From Cumulibacter soli (GTDB lineage Bacteria > Actinomycetota > Actinomycetes > Mycobacteriales > Antricoccaceae): DNA of 64,000 nt. Position 1 is the first letter of the stretch. Each line of letters opens with the position of its first letter. The stretch covers positions 1 to 64,000 of the forward strand of contig NZ_SMSG01000006.1 in assembly GCF_004382795.1 (NCBI RefSeq), read 5' to 3'. Of the stretch, positions 27,066 through 36,327 are shown piece after piece. The position numbers and the translations under genes are program-made. The notes under the pieces were generated by a model. The model did not search any database. It saw nothing but the letters and a program-made list of their open reading frames with translations, and had not been told where the DNA came from.

Positions 27066-28988
27066 CTACTGGCCGGCGATGAGGGTGTACGACGGCGACG
27101 CCTCGGTCGACGGCGGAACTCCCTCAGACTGCAGAATCTGCCCCATCACGGTCGAGAACAGGCCCGCGGCGCCGGAGCCGCCGACCGACGCGGTCGGGTC
27201 GGTAATCGCGATTGCGACGACGTACTGCGGGTCCTCGATCGGCGCCATACCGACGAACGTGTGGTTATAGCCACCGCCCTCGTAGCATCCGCAATCCGGG
27301 TTGGCGCGCTGTGCCGTACCGGTCTTGCCACCGACCCGGTATCCGGGAACCGTCGCCTTGGTACCGGTACCACCTTCACCGGTGACCGCCTCGAGCATGC
27401 CGCGCAACTCGGCCGCTGCTTTCGAGCTGATCACCTCAACAGGCTTCGCCGGCGTACTGGGCGTCTGGCTACCGTCCGCACCGATCACTGATTTCACGAT
27501 CCGCGGCGGAATCCGGGTGCCATCGTTGGCGATGGCTTGGTACGCCGAGGCCATCTGCAATGGCGTCATCGATACGCCCTGCCCGATCGGCACATTGCCG
27601 ACCTGACTACCGGACCAGGTGTCCCGCGGCGCGAGCAGACCGGGTGACTCGGCCGGCAACTCGATCCCCGTTTCCTCGCCTTCACCGAACTTTTGCAGCA
27701 TCTCGAAGTAGTCGTTGGGATCCAACTCTTTGTTGATCATCAACGTGCCGACGTTGGAAGACTGGGCCAAGATCCCGGTCGCGGTGAACGGCACCGTGTC
27801 GTGCACCCACGCGTCGTTGACCACCACATCGGCCACAGGAATCGACCCTGGCACGTCCAACACTGAATCCGGCGTGATGAGCCCCTGATCGAGCGCGGGC
27901 CCCATCGTGGTGACCTTGTTGATCGAACCGGGCTCCAGCACCGAGGACACCGTCGGGTTGCCGATATCGTCCCCGTCGCTGGCGCCCAAATTACCCGGGT
28001 CATACCCCGGGGTGCCGTACATCGAGACCACCTGCCCGGTGTTCGCGTCCAGGGCCACGGCCGACACGGCAGCCGCAGCCGGGTTCTTCTTCTGGTACTC
28101 GTCTACCGCACTCTGCAGCAGGTACTGCAGATCCGCGTCGATGGTGAGTTGCACAGTCGATCCTGGCACCGCCGGGGTCTCCTCCTGCACACCGGCCGGA
28201 ATCATGTACCCGCTGGGGCTCGCCTCGTAGGTGAGCTTCCCCTCCTTGCCGGCAAGAACGGCGTCCATCGACTGCTCGACACCCGCCGAGCCGACGGGCT
28301 TGTCCCCGTCGCCGCTGCCCTGAGAGATGAACCCGACGAGCTGCCCACCGGTGGTTCCGGCCGGGTAGATGCGCTTCTGGGTGTACTCGTCTCCGATCTT
28401 TTCGTACAACGGCTCACCGTTGAGCTCGGAGGTACGAATCTCGTTCGCCTTCGCCGGATCAACGTCCTTGGCGATGACCGCGTAGCGACCCTTGGAGCTG
28501 ACCGCAGAGAGCACCTTGGCGTACGGCACACCGAGTTTCTTGCTGACGAACACTGCGAGGTCGGCTCGTTCATCGGGGTCGATGTTCTTCGGGTCGGCAA
28601 ATACCGTTCGAGTTTCAACGCTATAGGCCAGGCGCGTCCCATCGGTATCGGTGATCGCGCCGCGCTGCGCGGTGATCACCTTGCTCTTGAGACGGTCCCC
28701 TTCTGCGGTGGCGGCGTACGCCGCGGCGTCGACACCCTGCAACTGCAGCAATCGGCCCCCGATGATGAGCATCAGTGCGGTGAGGACGACGAAGATCCCG
28801 GTCGTACGCCGTTCGGGCCGACCAAGCGGGAAACCCCGGACGCGTCGACGCCGGGTGGCACGCCCCCGCGACGCTGCGCCGGAGGTAGATCGGGAGGACG
28901 CCGGGCGCCGGGTAGCGCGCTCGGTCGGGGTACGGCGGTTGCCTGCCCCAGGTCGGCTGCCGGCGGGGCGGCGTGAGCGCTCGGACAT
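27066..28988 (-). CDS. ftsI: Septal penicillin-binding protein (FtsI/PBP3)
   Basis: FtsI is the transpeptidase that crosslinks septal peptidoglycan with FtsW. It has a very basic N-terminal tail of about 75 residues, one membrane helix (about 79-98), a PBP dimerisation domain and the transpeptidase domain. Active-site motifs are S-x2-K in EPGSINKVTTMG, S-x-N in QSSNVGTL and KTG in GGKTGTAQRA. The ATG at 28988 shares one base with the ftsL stop (TGATG). The total is 640 residues. An in-frame extension to 29090 would run into ftsL and was rejected. Confidence 0.96.
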   Translation of the reverse strand: MSERSRRPAGSRPGAGNRRTPTERATRRPASSRSTSGAASRGRATRRRRVRGFPLGRPERRTTGIFVVLTALMLIIGGRLLQLQGVDAAAYAATAEGDRLKSKVITAQRGAITDTDGTRLAYSVETRTVFADPKNIDPDERADLAVFVSKKLGVPYAKVLSAVSSKGRYAVIAKDVDPAKANEIRTSELNGEPLYEKIGDEYTQKRIYPAGTTGGQLVGFISQGSGDGDKPVGSAGVEQSMDAVLAGKEGKLTYEASPSGYMIPAGVQEETPAVPGSTVQLTIDADLQYLLQSAVDEYQKKNPAAAAVSAVALDANTGQVVSMYGTPGYDPGNLGASDGDDIGNPTVSSVLEPGSINKVTTMGPALDQGLITPDSVLDVPGSIPVADVVVNDAWVHDTVPFTATGILAQSSNVGTLMINKELDPNDYFEMLQKFGEGEETGIELPAESPGLLAPRDTWSGSQVGNVPIGQGVSMTPLQMASAYQAIANDGTRIPPRIVKSVIGADGSQTPSTPAKPVEVISSKAAAELRGMLEAVTGEGGTGTKATVPGYRVGGKTGTAQRANPDCGCYEGGGYNHTFVGMAPIEDPQYVVAIAITDPTASVGGSGAAGLFSTVMGQILQSEGVPPSTEASPSYTLIAGQ

Positions 28989-29554
28989 CAGTCTCCTGCG
29001 GTCGCGGACTGGTCGGTGGGCATCGTCGGCGGGTGCTCGGGGTGAGGTGGTGGCGCCTCGTCTTGCTCGGGCTCGGTGGGTTCGATCCACGTCGCGGAGC
29101 CGTCCGCGCCTACCACCAGGTTCCCGGGGTTGGCGCCGGGCTCCATCCCGAGTTCGGTCGCCCGCTTCGCGAGTTCTTCGGGTGCCTGCTTACCGGCGAC
29201 CTGCTGCTGTAGCTGCTGTTCGGTCAATGTGAGCGAGTACAACTCGTCATTGAGCTTCTGCTCGGTGAACGACGTCTGGGCGGTGGCAGTGTTCACCATG
29301 AGCATGGTGACCACCGCGATACCGACGATCAGGGCGAACACAATCACGAACGGCCATTGCGACTCCTGCTGACGAACAGCGAGCCGAATAAGGCTGCGGC
29401 TCTTGACCAGTTGCGCGCGCAACGACCGATCCGCCGCCGCGCGGCGGGCCGCGCGACGCTGTTCAGTAAAACTGCGGCGGCGCGTCTCGCTCGGACGGTT
29501 CTTGACGGACGCGGAATCGCGGGTGCGGGTGGGCGTGGCGAAAGCAGTGCTCAT
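28988..29554 (-). CDS. ftsL: FtsL-like septum protein
   Basis: The protein (188 residues) has a basic N-terminal cytoplasmic part, one membrane helix (VIVFALIVGIAVVTMLMV, about 70-88) and an extracellular coiled coil (LNDELYSLTLTEQQLQQQVAG). An acidic Pro-rich tail follows. This architecture and its place between rsmH and ftsI define FtsL, although the sequence itself is poorly conserved. It overlaps the rsmH stop by 4 nt and ftsI by 1 nt. The tail PEQDEAPPPHPEHPP is unlike classical short FtsL and resembles longer actinobacterial forms. Confidence 0.85.
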   Translation of the reverse strand: MSTAFATPTRTRDSASVKNRPSETRRRSFTEQRRAARRAAADRSLRAQLVKSRSLIRLAVRQQESQWPFVIVFALIVGIAVVTMLMVNTATAQTSFTEQKLNDELYSLTLTEQQLQQQVAGKQAPEELAKRATELGMEPGANPGNLVVGADGSATWIEPTEPEQDEAPPPHPEHPPTMPTDQSATAGD

Positions 29555-30504
29555 GAAGCTTCCCGTACTCGTTCGACGGCGCGCAGGCGCACCGAGGCGC
29601 TGCGCGGGTTTATCTGTTGTTCGGATGCCGGAGCCTTCTCCGCGCCGCGGACCAGCAGCTTCATCTCGGGCTGCTGGGACTCCAGGCTCACCGGCAGGTC
29701 CAGCGGGGTGTGATCGGTAGCGGCGTCGGCGAAGGCCTTCTTCACGATCCGGTCCTCCAGCGAGTGATACGACAGCACCACCAGCCGGCCGCCGAGCGCC
29801 AACTGATCGAGCGCTGCGCGTACTGCTCGACTCAGTACGGTGAGTTCGTCGTTCACCTCGATCCGCAAGGCCTGAAACGTGCGCTTGGCGGGATGCCCGG
29901 TGCTGCGCTGACGCACGGCCGCCGGCAATGCGTCCTGAACCAGGGCCGCGAGTTGTCCCGTCGTGCGCAACTCGCCGCGAGCGCGCACGATCGCGGCGGC
30001 GATACGGGGCGCTAGACGCTCCTCGCCGTACTGCGACAGGACGCGCTTCAACTCGGACTCGCTGTAGGTGTCCACCACGTCCTGCGCGGTGCGACCACTG
30101 CTGCGGTCCATTCGCATGTCCAGCGGCGCGTCCTGCATGTATGAGAATCCGCGATCGGGCTGATCGATCTGCATCGAGGAGACGCCAAGGTCGAGCAGGA
30201 CTCCGTCGGCGGCTGCCAGGCCGAGGTCGCTGAGCACCCGCAGAATGTCGTCGTACACCGCGTGTACGAGGCTGAGGCGGTCGGCGTACGGCGCGAGTCG
30301 CACGCGACTGAGCTCCAGTGCCGTTTCATCGCGATCGATTCCGACGACGCGCGCCTGCGGAAACGCCCGCAGCACGGCCTCGCTGTGCCCACCGTGACCG
30401 AGCGTGCCATCGACGTAGATTGCGCCGGGGCGCTGCAAAGCAGGTGCCAGCAGTTCGAGAGTGCGTTCGAGTAGGACTGGGGTGTGCTGTGCGGCGTCGC
30501 TCAT
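29551..30504 (-). CDS. rsmH: 16S rRNA C1402 N4-methyltransferase RsmH (MraW)
   Basis: RsmH methylates N4 of cytidine 1402 in the 16S decoding site using SAM. The 317-residue protein starts MSDAAQHTPVLLERTLELL, followed by the SAM motif DGTLGHGGHSEAVL, the region DGVLLDLGVSSMQIDQPDRG, and RTFQALRIEVNDEL with LSYHSLEDRIVK near the end. All are signatures of the family. AAGGG lies 5-6 nt before the ATG at 30504. mraZ ends 150 nt upstream and ftsL overlaps by 4 nt. Confidence 0.97.
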   Translation of the reverse strand: MSDAAQHTPVLLERTLELLAPALQRPGAIYVDGTLGHGGHSEAVLRAFPQARVVGIDRDETALELSRVRLAPYADRLSLVHAVYDDILRVLSDLGLAAADGVLLDLGVSSMQIDQPDRGFSYMQDAPLDMRMDRSSGRTAQDVVDTYSESELKRVLSQYGEERLAPRIAAAIVRARGELRTTGQLAALVQDALPAAVRQRSTGHPAKRTFQALRIEVNDELTVLSRAVRAALDQLALGGRLVVLSYHSLEDRIVKKAFADAATDHTPLDLPVSLESQQPEMKLLVRGAEKAPASEQQINPRSASVRLRAVERVREAS

Positions 30505-30654
30505 CACTGCCCTTCCCACTCGAAGCCGATTGCCGTCTGCTCGTACAGCGCGCCGTACGACGTGGTCCCCTCCCGGCAACCCACCTGGCACCGGGGAAGG
30601 TGCGCCAGGGTGGATGCCCGGGCGAGGGCCGCACCGTGCGGTGCGCCATCGTCG

Positions 30655-31083
30655 CTACTCCGGGAGGACAAAGTCCTCGGAGAAGTCGACGAACCCCTGC
30701 TCCTGTTCCGAACTGAACCGTCGCCATGCCTCGGCGTCCCAGATCTCGACCTTGTCGTTGACTCCGACCACAGCGCATTCGCGGGACAGGCCGGCGTACT
30801 CGCGTAGGGCGGCTTTGACCACGATGCGTCCCTGCTTGTCGGCCAGTTGATCGTCGGCCGACCCGAACAGGGCACGGGCGTAGTTGCGGACTGCGGCGTT
30901 GGTTGATGGGGCTTTGTTGAGGCGGGCAGCGATCCGCTCGAACTCCGACCGTGGGTACACGAACAGGCAGCGGTCCTGCCCCTTGGTGATCACCATGCCG
31001 TCGCTGAGCTTGTCGCGGAACTTCGCCGGTAACGCCAGACGACCCTTCTCGTCCATGCGCGGATAGAAGTCACCGAAGAACAT
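30655..31083 (-). CDS. mraZ: Transcriptional regulator MraZ
   Basis: MraZ is an AbrB-like (SpoVT-AbrB fold) ring-forming regulator of the dcw operon. The 142-residue protein begins MFFGDFYPRMDEKGRLALPAKFRDKL and has the second half-repeat DKQGRIVVKAALREYAGL, the two DNA-binding repeats expected. GGAGGGG lies 7 nt before the ATG at 31083. Three regularly spaced repeats upstream are the likely operator, so it should control its own operon as in E. coli. The 150-bp gap to rsmH holds no gene I can see. Confidence 0.96.
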   Translation of the reverse strand: MFFGDFYPRMDEKGRLALPAKFRDKLSDGMVITKGQDRCLFVYPRSEFERIAARLNKAPSTNAAVRNYARALFGSADDQLADKQGRIVVKAALREYAGLSRECAVVGVNDKVEIWDAEAWRRFSSEQEQGFVDFSEDFVLPE

Positions 31084-31119
31084 CCGGCTTCCCCTCCCCA
31101 CGCGGCGCGACCGACATGC

Positions 31120-31147
31120 CCCACTCTACCCCACTACCCACCACTCT
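31120..31147 (-). promoter_or_regulatory. MraZ operator: three 10-bp-spaced direct repeats
   Basis: On the minus strand TGGTG, TGGGG and TGGGG follow at exact 10-bp spacing, each preceded by AG (AGTGG at 31145-31141, 31135-31131 and 31125-31121). E. coli MraZ binds TGGGN repeats separated by 5 nt, which matches. The block lies about 40-65 bp before the mraZ ATG, and a TAGAGT inside it could also serve as a -10 box. Confidence 0.7.
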
Positions 31148-31399
31148 GAACCGAAAATCGGCCCTTTATGCCCGTCACGGCAAATTTTCCGGTCGTTACG
31201 ACAGATCACAGGCAGACAGCGATAGCCAGCTGGCCTCCGCTGACCAGGGATTTTGCGGATTGGTGGATGCGTGGGGGCGCTGGTGGGGAGTTTTGGGGGA
31301 TGTGACGCTACGGAAATCTCATCTAGTCATCGTTCACAGCGCCGCTACACGATTAGGCTCATTGCAGGCGCACTGCCGTTGCCCCCCACCGGAGGATCA
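31148..31399. other. Intergenic region, mraZ/moxR divergent promoters
   Basis: Together with the MraZ operator, this makes a 316-bp gap between divergent genes. It contains AT-rich segments near 31155-31195 and no supported gene. No consensus promoter stands out for moxR, but its GGAGG at 31391-31395 is clear. Confidence 0.5.
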
Positions 31400-32398
31400 G
31401 TGACCGAATCCGCAACACAGCCCCATCGGAGCCGACGTCGTGCCGTACCCACGACGTTGAGCGGCGATGAGGTTCGCAATAGCACGCTCGCGATCGCTGC
31501 CGAGGTCGAAAAAGTCATCTCCGGCAAGAGCGAGGTCATCCACACGGCCATCGTGTGCTTGCTGTGCGACGGCCATCTGCTCATCGAGGACGTGCCCGGA
31601 GTCGGAAAGACGAAGCTGGCCAAGGCACTCGCTGCGGCTATCGACGGCAGCGTGCAGCGAATCCAGTTCACGCCGGACCTGCTGCCCAGCGACCTCACCG
31701 GAGTCTCGGTCTTCAATCAGCGCCAGCGTGCGTTCGAGTTCACCGCCGGGCCGCTTTTCGGAAACATCGTGATCGGCGACGAGATCAACCGGGCCACCCC
31801 AAAGACCCAGTCTGCGCTCCTGGAAGCGATGGAGGAACGCCAAGTCACCGTCGACGGTGAGACCCACGATTTACCCCGCCCCTTTATGGTCGTCGCCACG
31901 CAGAATCCGATCGAGATGGAGGGCACGTTCATCCTGCCGGAGGCGCAGCGCGATCGATTCATGGCGCAAGTCGAGATGGGTTACCCCGACCAGGACGCCG
32001 AGGTTCGGATGCTCGCCGAACACGGACCGAGCGATCCGCTCGACGTCGTCCAGCCGGTCTGCACCGCAGAGGACGTCGCCGCGATGATCCGCACGGTACG
32101 GGCTAGCCACGTCGCCGAGTCCATTCACCGCTACGTCGTCCGCCTGGCAGATTTCACGCGGCAGCACACCTCGGTACGCCTCGGCGCATCGCCGCGCGCC
32201 GCACTTCAACTGCTGCGCGCGGCCAAGACGGCGGCAGTGCTATCGGGGCGCGACTATGTCACGCCGGACGACGTACAGCGCCTCGCACCCACGGTGTGGT
32301 CGCACCGGCTACTGATGGGCGGGCATGATATGCGCACCCGTCACGCAGCCAGCGACATCATCGACGAGGCGATCAGCAGCGTTGGCATCCCGAACTAA
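31400..32398 (+). CDS. MoxR-family AAA ATPase
   Basis: This 332-residue MoxR-type AAA+ ATPase is thought to act as a chaperone for metal insertion or complex assembly. Walker A is EDVPGVGKTKLAKAL (about residue 63), Walker B VIGDEINRA (about 124). The sensor stretch VVATQNPIEMEGTF and a C-terminal lid domain with LGASPRAALQLLRAAK complete the fold. GTG at 31400 has GGAGG 4 nt upstream, which decides the start. It forms the standard triad with the DUF58 and transglutaminase genes that follow and overlap. Confidence 0.93.
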   Translation: MTESATQPHRSRRRAVPTTLSGDEVRNSTLAIAAEVEKVISGKSEVIHTAIVCLLCDGHLLIEDVPGVGKTKLAKALAAAIDGSVQRIQFTPDLLPSDLTGVSVFNQRQRAFEFTAGPLFGNIVIGDEINRATPKTQSALLEAMEERQVTVDGETHDLPRPFMVVATQNPIEMEGTFILPEAQRDRFMAQVEMGYPDQDAEVRMLAEHGPSDPLDVVQPVCTAEDVAAMIRTVRASHVAESIHRYVVRLADFTRQHTSVRLGASPRAALQLLRAAKTAAVLSGRDYVTPDDVQRLAPTVWSHRLLMGGHDMRTRHAASDIIDEAISSVGIPN

Positions 32399-33548
32399 AC
32401 GTCGTAGCCGGCGCCGATGGGCAGGCACGACGTTCACCACCCGAGGCAGCAGTGTGCTCGCTGCAGCGCTCGCCGCTGGCGCAGGATCGTTCGCGCTCGG
32501 CGAGACGGATCTATTGCGGGTGGCGATCGTGCTGGTCATCGTCTGCGTGCTGACGTGGTTGTGCGCCTTGCTGCTGCGCGCGAGGATCCGCACCAGGTAC
32601 TTCCTCGATCCCGCCGAGGCCGCAGTCGACACGTCGGTCAATGTCGCCGTCAACGCCCAGGTCACGCGATTCATGCAACCCGCTGCGCTGGTGTGCCACG
32701 CACGCACCGACACCGGGCTCACCAGCACGGCGCACCTGTCGGTCCCCGGCGCGGCGGCTGACGGCGGCGTCCGCCTGGATTTCTCCACCAAGGTCACCGC
32801 ACGCGGATCACACAAGTTCGGTCCGCTAGAAGTCACGATCCGCGACCCGCTCGGTCTGGTCAGTACGCGTTACAGCGGCACCACTCACGCCACGATCCTG
32901 GGCTTGCCGCGGCACCACCGGGTACACCCCGGGTGGCTTCGTTCGATCGGTGCGGTCCCCCGCACTGCGAACACTGCTCTCGAGGAGGGCCTGGCCGGCC
33001 AACCCGACGTAGGTATCCGCGACTACCACCCCGAAGACGGGATGCGGCGGATCCACTGGCGCAGCAGCGCACGCACCGGCCGTCTCATGACCCGCCTTGA
33101 GCGGCCGGAATCCGAGACCGCGGCGACCATCGCGTTCGAGTCCCGAGCGCAACTCCACGACGAGCGGACGTTCGAACGAACGCTGGAAATAATCGCTTCG
33201 CTCGGCGTGGCACTGCTGGAGCATGGCTGGGGGTTGCGGGTGATCGACTCGACCGGGCCCCGCCGTCCACCCACCGGCGCCTGGCACCGGGATTCGCTGC
33301 TGCGCTTTCTCGCGCTCGCGCATCCCATTAGCGATGGCGGCGCACCACCGTTGCCGCCGGTGGCGACACCGATGATCCTGGTAACGACCGACCCGCAGCA
33401 GCACCGCCCGCAACAGCGCGCGCAGACGTTCATCGTTCCGCTGGGCGCGAGCAAAGCCGAGCCCACGCCCGGGCTGACGATGATGCCCCGCGGCGGCTCG
33501 ATCGCTGCGGTGCTGGCCGAAGCACCGACCGAGGGAGCGCTCGCGTGA
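32382..33548 (+). CDS. DUF58-domain protein
   Basis: This is the usual partner of MoxR ATPases. Two hydrophobic segments (about residues 24-60) anchor it, and the DUF58 signature appears as VGIRDYHPEDGMRRIHWRSSARTG (about residues 206-230), followed by a vWA-like region. DUF58 proteins are presumed scaffolds in MoxR systems; biochemical function is unproven. The start is uncertain: TTG at 32382 gives 388 residues and a 17-nt overlap with moxR, but the ribosome site (GAGGCG) is weak. Confidence 0.88.
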   Translation: MASRTKRRSRRRWAGTTFTTRGSSVLAAALAAGAGSFALGETDLLRVAIVLVIVCVLTWLCALLLRARIRTRYFLDPAEAAVDTSVNVAVNAQVTRFMQPAALVCHARTDTGLTSTAHLSVPGAAADGGVRLDFSTKVTARGSHKFGPLEVTIRDPLGLVSTRYSGTTHATILGLPRHHRVHPGWLRSIGAVPRTANTALEEGLAGQPDVGIRDYHPEDGMRRIHWRSSARTGRLMTRLERPESETAATIAFESRAQLHDERTFERTLEIIASLGVALLEHGWGLRVIDSTGPRRPPTGAWHRDSLLRFLALAHPISDGGAPPLPPVATPMILVTTDPQQHRPQQRAQTFIVPLGASKAEPTPGLTMMPRGGSIAAVLAEAPTEGALA

Positions 33549-35740
33549 GCGCCGCCGCCGTGTCGCGCATTGCCGCACCCATGATCGCCGGTGTTGCCAC
33601 CCTGGCAACCCTGGCGACTATTGGCCCCGTCTTCTCCGGCCAGAATTGGCTGTGGACCAGCGTGGCCGTGATCGCCGCCGTCGTGCTGAGCGGTATCGCG
33701 CTGCGCAAACTGAACCTCGCGCACGCGTACGTGTGCATTCTGCAGTTGCTGGTCGGGCTATACGCCTTGTTACTGCTGACGTGCCAGCCCACGTTGCTCG
33801 CCGGGTTCATCCCGTCCGGCGATACCTTCGAACACTTCTTCGCGCTGTTGAATGAGGGCGCCAACACGGCGCGAACCCAGGTAGCACCGATCGATCCGAC
33901 CCCAGGCACCGCAGCACTACTGGCTCTGCTCGTGCTCCCCGTCGGCGTACTCGTCGACGATTTCACTGTCACCGGCCGCCCGGCGCTCACCGGGATTCCC
34001 CTCCTGACACTCTTCGCCATCTGCGCCGCGATCGTCCGCGAACCGATCTCGATGTGGCTGGTGGCGATCCCGCTGATCGCGTTCTTGCTGTTGTTATGGG
34101 TTGCCGATGGTGATCGTCCGGCTACCGCGCGGTTCCGTGGAGCGGCCAACCTGCTCAGCACCGGTCTGATTCTGATCCTCGCGATCAGTGTCGCCGCCGC
34201 CGTCACCGTCGTCGTACGGCTGCAGGACGGCGGTATCTTCGCCGTCGCCGGAACTAAGCGAGCACCGAACGAGACGGTCGCGCGCACGACCGATCTGGTC
34301 GGCCAACTCTCTCGCGATGAGCCGATTCCGCTGTTCACCCTCACCACCGACGATCCCACGCCCTTCTATCTGCGCACCCTGGTACTGGAAAATTGGGGCC
34401 TCGCAGGGTGGAGTTTCGCGAACACTCAGGACGACGATGTCGACCTTTCGGATATCCCGACCGGCGAGATCAGTGATTCAACGGCAACGACCCACACAAC
34501 GATCACGGTCGAGCAGTACAACGACATCTTCGTGCCGACCTACTACTCGCCGACGTCAGTCGAGTTGTCCGGTGCGCGGTATGACCGCGATATGGGCGTC
34601 GTCTTCACCGATGACAAGGGCGACGTCAACGGGCGCACTTACGAGATCACCTCGCAGGTGCCGCGACCGACCCAGGAGGAACTCGCTGCGGTCACTAGCT
34701 CCGTGCCTCCCGAGGTCACCAAGAACCTCGTCGTGCCGAATGACGTTGATCCTTCCGTCGTCGAGCTGACCAACTCGATCGTGGGTTCAGCCAATACGCC
34801 GTGGACCGTCGCCACCGCGCTCGATGAGTTCTTCAGCGACCCAGCACAGGGGTTCACCTATGACCTGCAGGTGCCCGATCCCGAAGGCGCCGACCCACTC
34901 GCCAGCTTCCTGGACAAACGTGTCGGCTTCTGCGAGCAGTATGCCTCCGCGATGGCCAGCATGTTCCGGATCTCAGGAGTGCCCGCACGGGTCGTGGTCG
35001 GCTACACCAACGGCGAGCAGAACGACGATGGCGAATTCGAGATCACTACCGATGACGCACATGCCTGGGTCGAGGCTTATTTTGGCGAGTCGGGGTGGAT
35101 CCCGTTCGACCCGACGCCCATTGGTGACCGATCCGAGCCGCTTTCGTACGCCCCGAGCGATCAGCTCGACGGTGACGATGAAGATCCGTCGACCAGTTCC
35201 AGCGAATCGACAGCGACCTCATCTGCTCCGGACACGTCGTCCGCTGCCGAGTCCGTCGACCCGTCCGCGCAGGCGGAGGCAGACGCGGCTGAGGCCGATC
35301 AAGGTCTGCCGATCGCGGCCATCCTGCGTTGGGTCCTCATCGCCGTGCTCGGCGTGGCGTTACTGGCACTGCCAGGTGTCCTCAGGCTTGCGCGATGGCG
35401 CCGGCGACTGGCGACTGCGGGCTCTGGGGGCGCCGACGGCGCCGCGGCAGCATGGGCAGAACTCGTCGAACTCACCGATGCGCTCGGCGCGCCAGCGGTC
35501 GCAACACGCGGGTACCGAGCGCAAGTCGACGTATGGGCGGACTCGTTCGGTATCGATCGGGCCGAGCTCGCAGATTTCGGCGAGGCTGTCGAGCGGGCGC
35601 GCTACAGCGCGCATGGATCTGACTCGTTGGCCAGTGAGTTGCGCGGCGCTCGGGACCGGATCCGCGTTGCGGTCGGTCGCCTCCGCTGGTGGGCAGCGAT
35701 AGCCGTGCCCCGAGCGGTACGCGGATTACTAGGTCGCTAA
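33545..35740 (+). CDS. Transglutaminase-like membrane protein (TgpA-type)
   Basis: This 731-residue protein has about six N-terminal membrane helices, a periplasmic-side transglutaminase-like domain, a Ser/Thr/Asp-rich linker, a further helix near residue 590 and a C-terminal DUF4129-like region. The catalytic triad is visible: C463 in RVGFCEQYA, H506 in DDAHAWVEAYF, D522 in IPFDPTP. The start is GTG overlapping the DUF58 stop (GTGA). MoxR, DUF58 and this protein form a conserved triad, possibly for envelope protein assembly or modification; the reaction itself is not known. Confidence 0.9.
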   Translation: MSAAAVSRIAAPMIAGVATLATLATIGPVFSGQNWLWTSVAVIAAVVLSGIALRKLNLAHAYVCILQLLVGLYALLLLTCQPTLLAGFIPSGDTFEHFFALLNEGANTARTQVAPIDPTPGTAALLALLVLPVGVLVDDFTVTGRPALTGIPLLTLFAICAAIVREPISMWLVAIPLIAFLLLLWVADGDRPATARFRGAANLLSTGLILILAISVAAAVTVVVRLQDGGIFAVAGTKRAPNETVARTTDLVGQLSRDEPIPLFTLTTDDPTPFYLRTLVLENWGLAGWSFANTQDDDVDLSDIPTGEISDSTATTHTTITVEQYNDIFVPTYYSPTSVELSGARYDRDMGVVFTDDKGDVNGRTYEITSQVPRPTQEELAAVTSSVPPEVTKNLVVPNDVDPSVVELTNSIVGSANTPWTVATALDEFFSDPAQGFTYDLQVPDPEGADPLASFLDKRVGFCEQYASAMASMFRISGVPARVVVGYTNGEQNDDGEFEITTDDAHAWVEAYFGESGWIPFDPTPIGDRSEPLSYAPSDQLDGDDEDPSTSSSESTATSSAPDTSSAAESVDPSAQAEADAAEADQGLPIAAILRWVLIAVLGVALLALPGVLRLARWRRRLATAGSGGADGAAAAWAELVELTDALGAPAVATRGYRAQVDVWADSFGIDRAELADFGEAVERARYSAHGSDSLASELRGARDRIRVAVGRLRWWAAIAVPRAVRGLLGR

Positions 35741-35853
35741 GCCTTATTGCGTCTTTCGCTAGGACGCCGTCGCACAATCCGGGCTTAATCCCGACGGGCC
35801 AATGCGGACGTGTGAGTCGCTGCATATGGCGTTCGCCGGCAGAACCGTGAGGG

Positions 35854-36255
35854 TTACTGGCCGCCCTCAAAGCGGCGACGCATCCGCTCCTGCGCCTTGT
35901 CCGCTACGCCGCCCCCACCCGAGGAACGCTTGCCACTCGAGCCACCACGGTCTTTGCCAGCGCTCTTGCCGTCCTTGTTCTTAGGCGGCGGATTCTGGGT
36001 TACGCGCACGCCGATGACACCACCGATCAGCATGATCAAGAAACCGAGCACGCCGACGATGACGTTCTGTAGCCACACACCCCCGACGAGTACGACGAGG
36101 CCAAGCACGCCGCATCCGATCGCGAGCTTGAGGCTCCCGATACGGGCTGGTTTATGACTGGATTTCTTGACGGCGGCCCGAAATTTCGGGTCCTCTGCGT
36201 ACAGGGATCGCTCGATCTGCTCGAGTACCCGCTGCTCATGCTCGGAGAGTGGCAC
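35854..36255 (-). CDS. DUF3040 small membrane protein (Rv2169c-like)
   Basis: This 133-residue protein starts VPLSEHEQRVLEQIERSLYAEDPKF, the DUF3040 signature. Two membrane helices (about residues 50-67 and 69-90) follow, then a Lys/Gly/Ser-rich tail. GAGGAG lies 5 nt before the GTG at 36255. In M. tuberculosis the homologue is also near the dcw cluster. No function is known. It follows dinB by 72 nt on the same strand and could be a read-through member of that operon or have its own promoter. Confidence 0.88.
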   Translation of the reverse strand: MPLSEHEQRVLEQIERSLYAEDPKFRAAVKKSSHKPARIGSLKLAIGCGVLGLVVLVGGVWLQNVIVGVLGFLIMLIGGVIGVRVTQNPPPKNKDGKSAGKDRGGSSGKRSSGGGGVADKAQERMRRRFEGGQ

Positions 36256-36327
36256 GACATCTCCTCGTAGGTCGTTGCGGTGGGTCGCTCCACCGCGCAC
36301 CTCCTAGGATACGAGCGTTCTGGGAAG

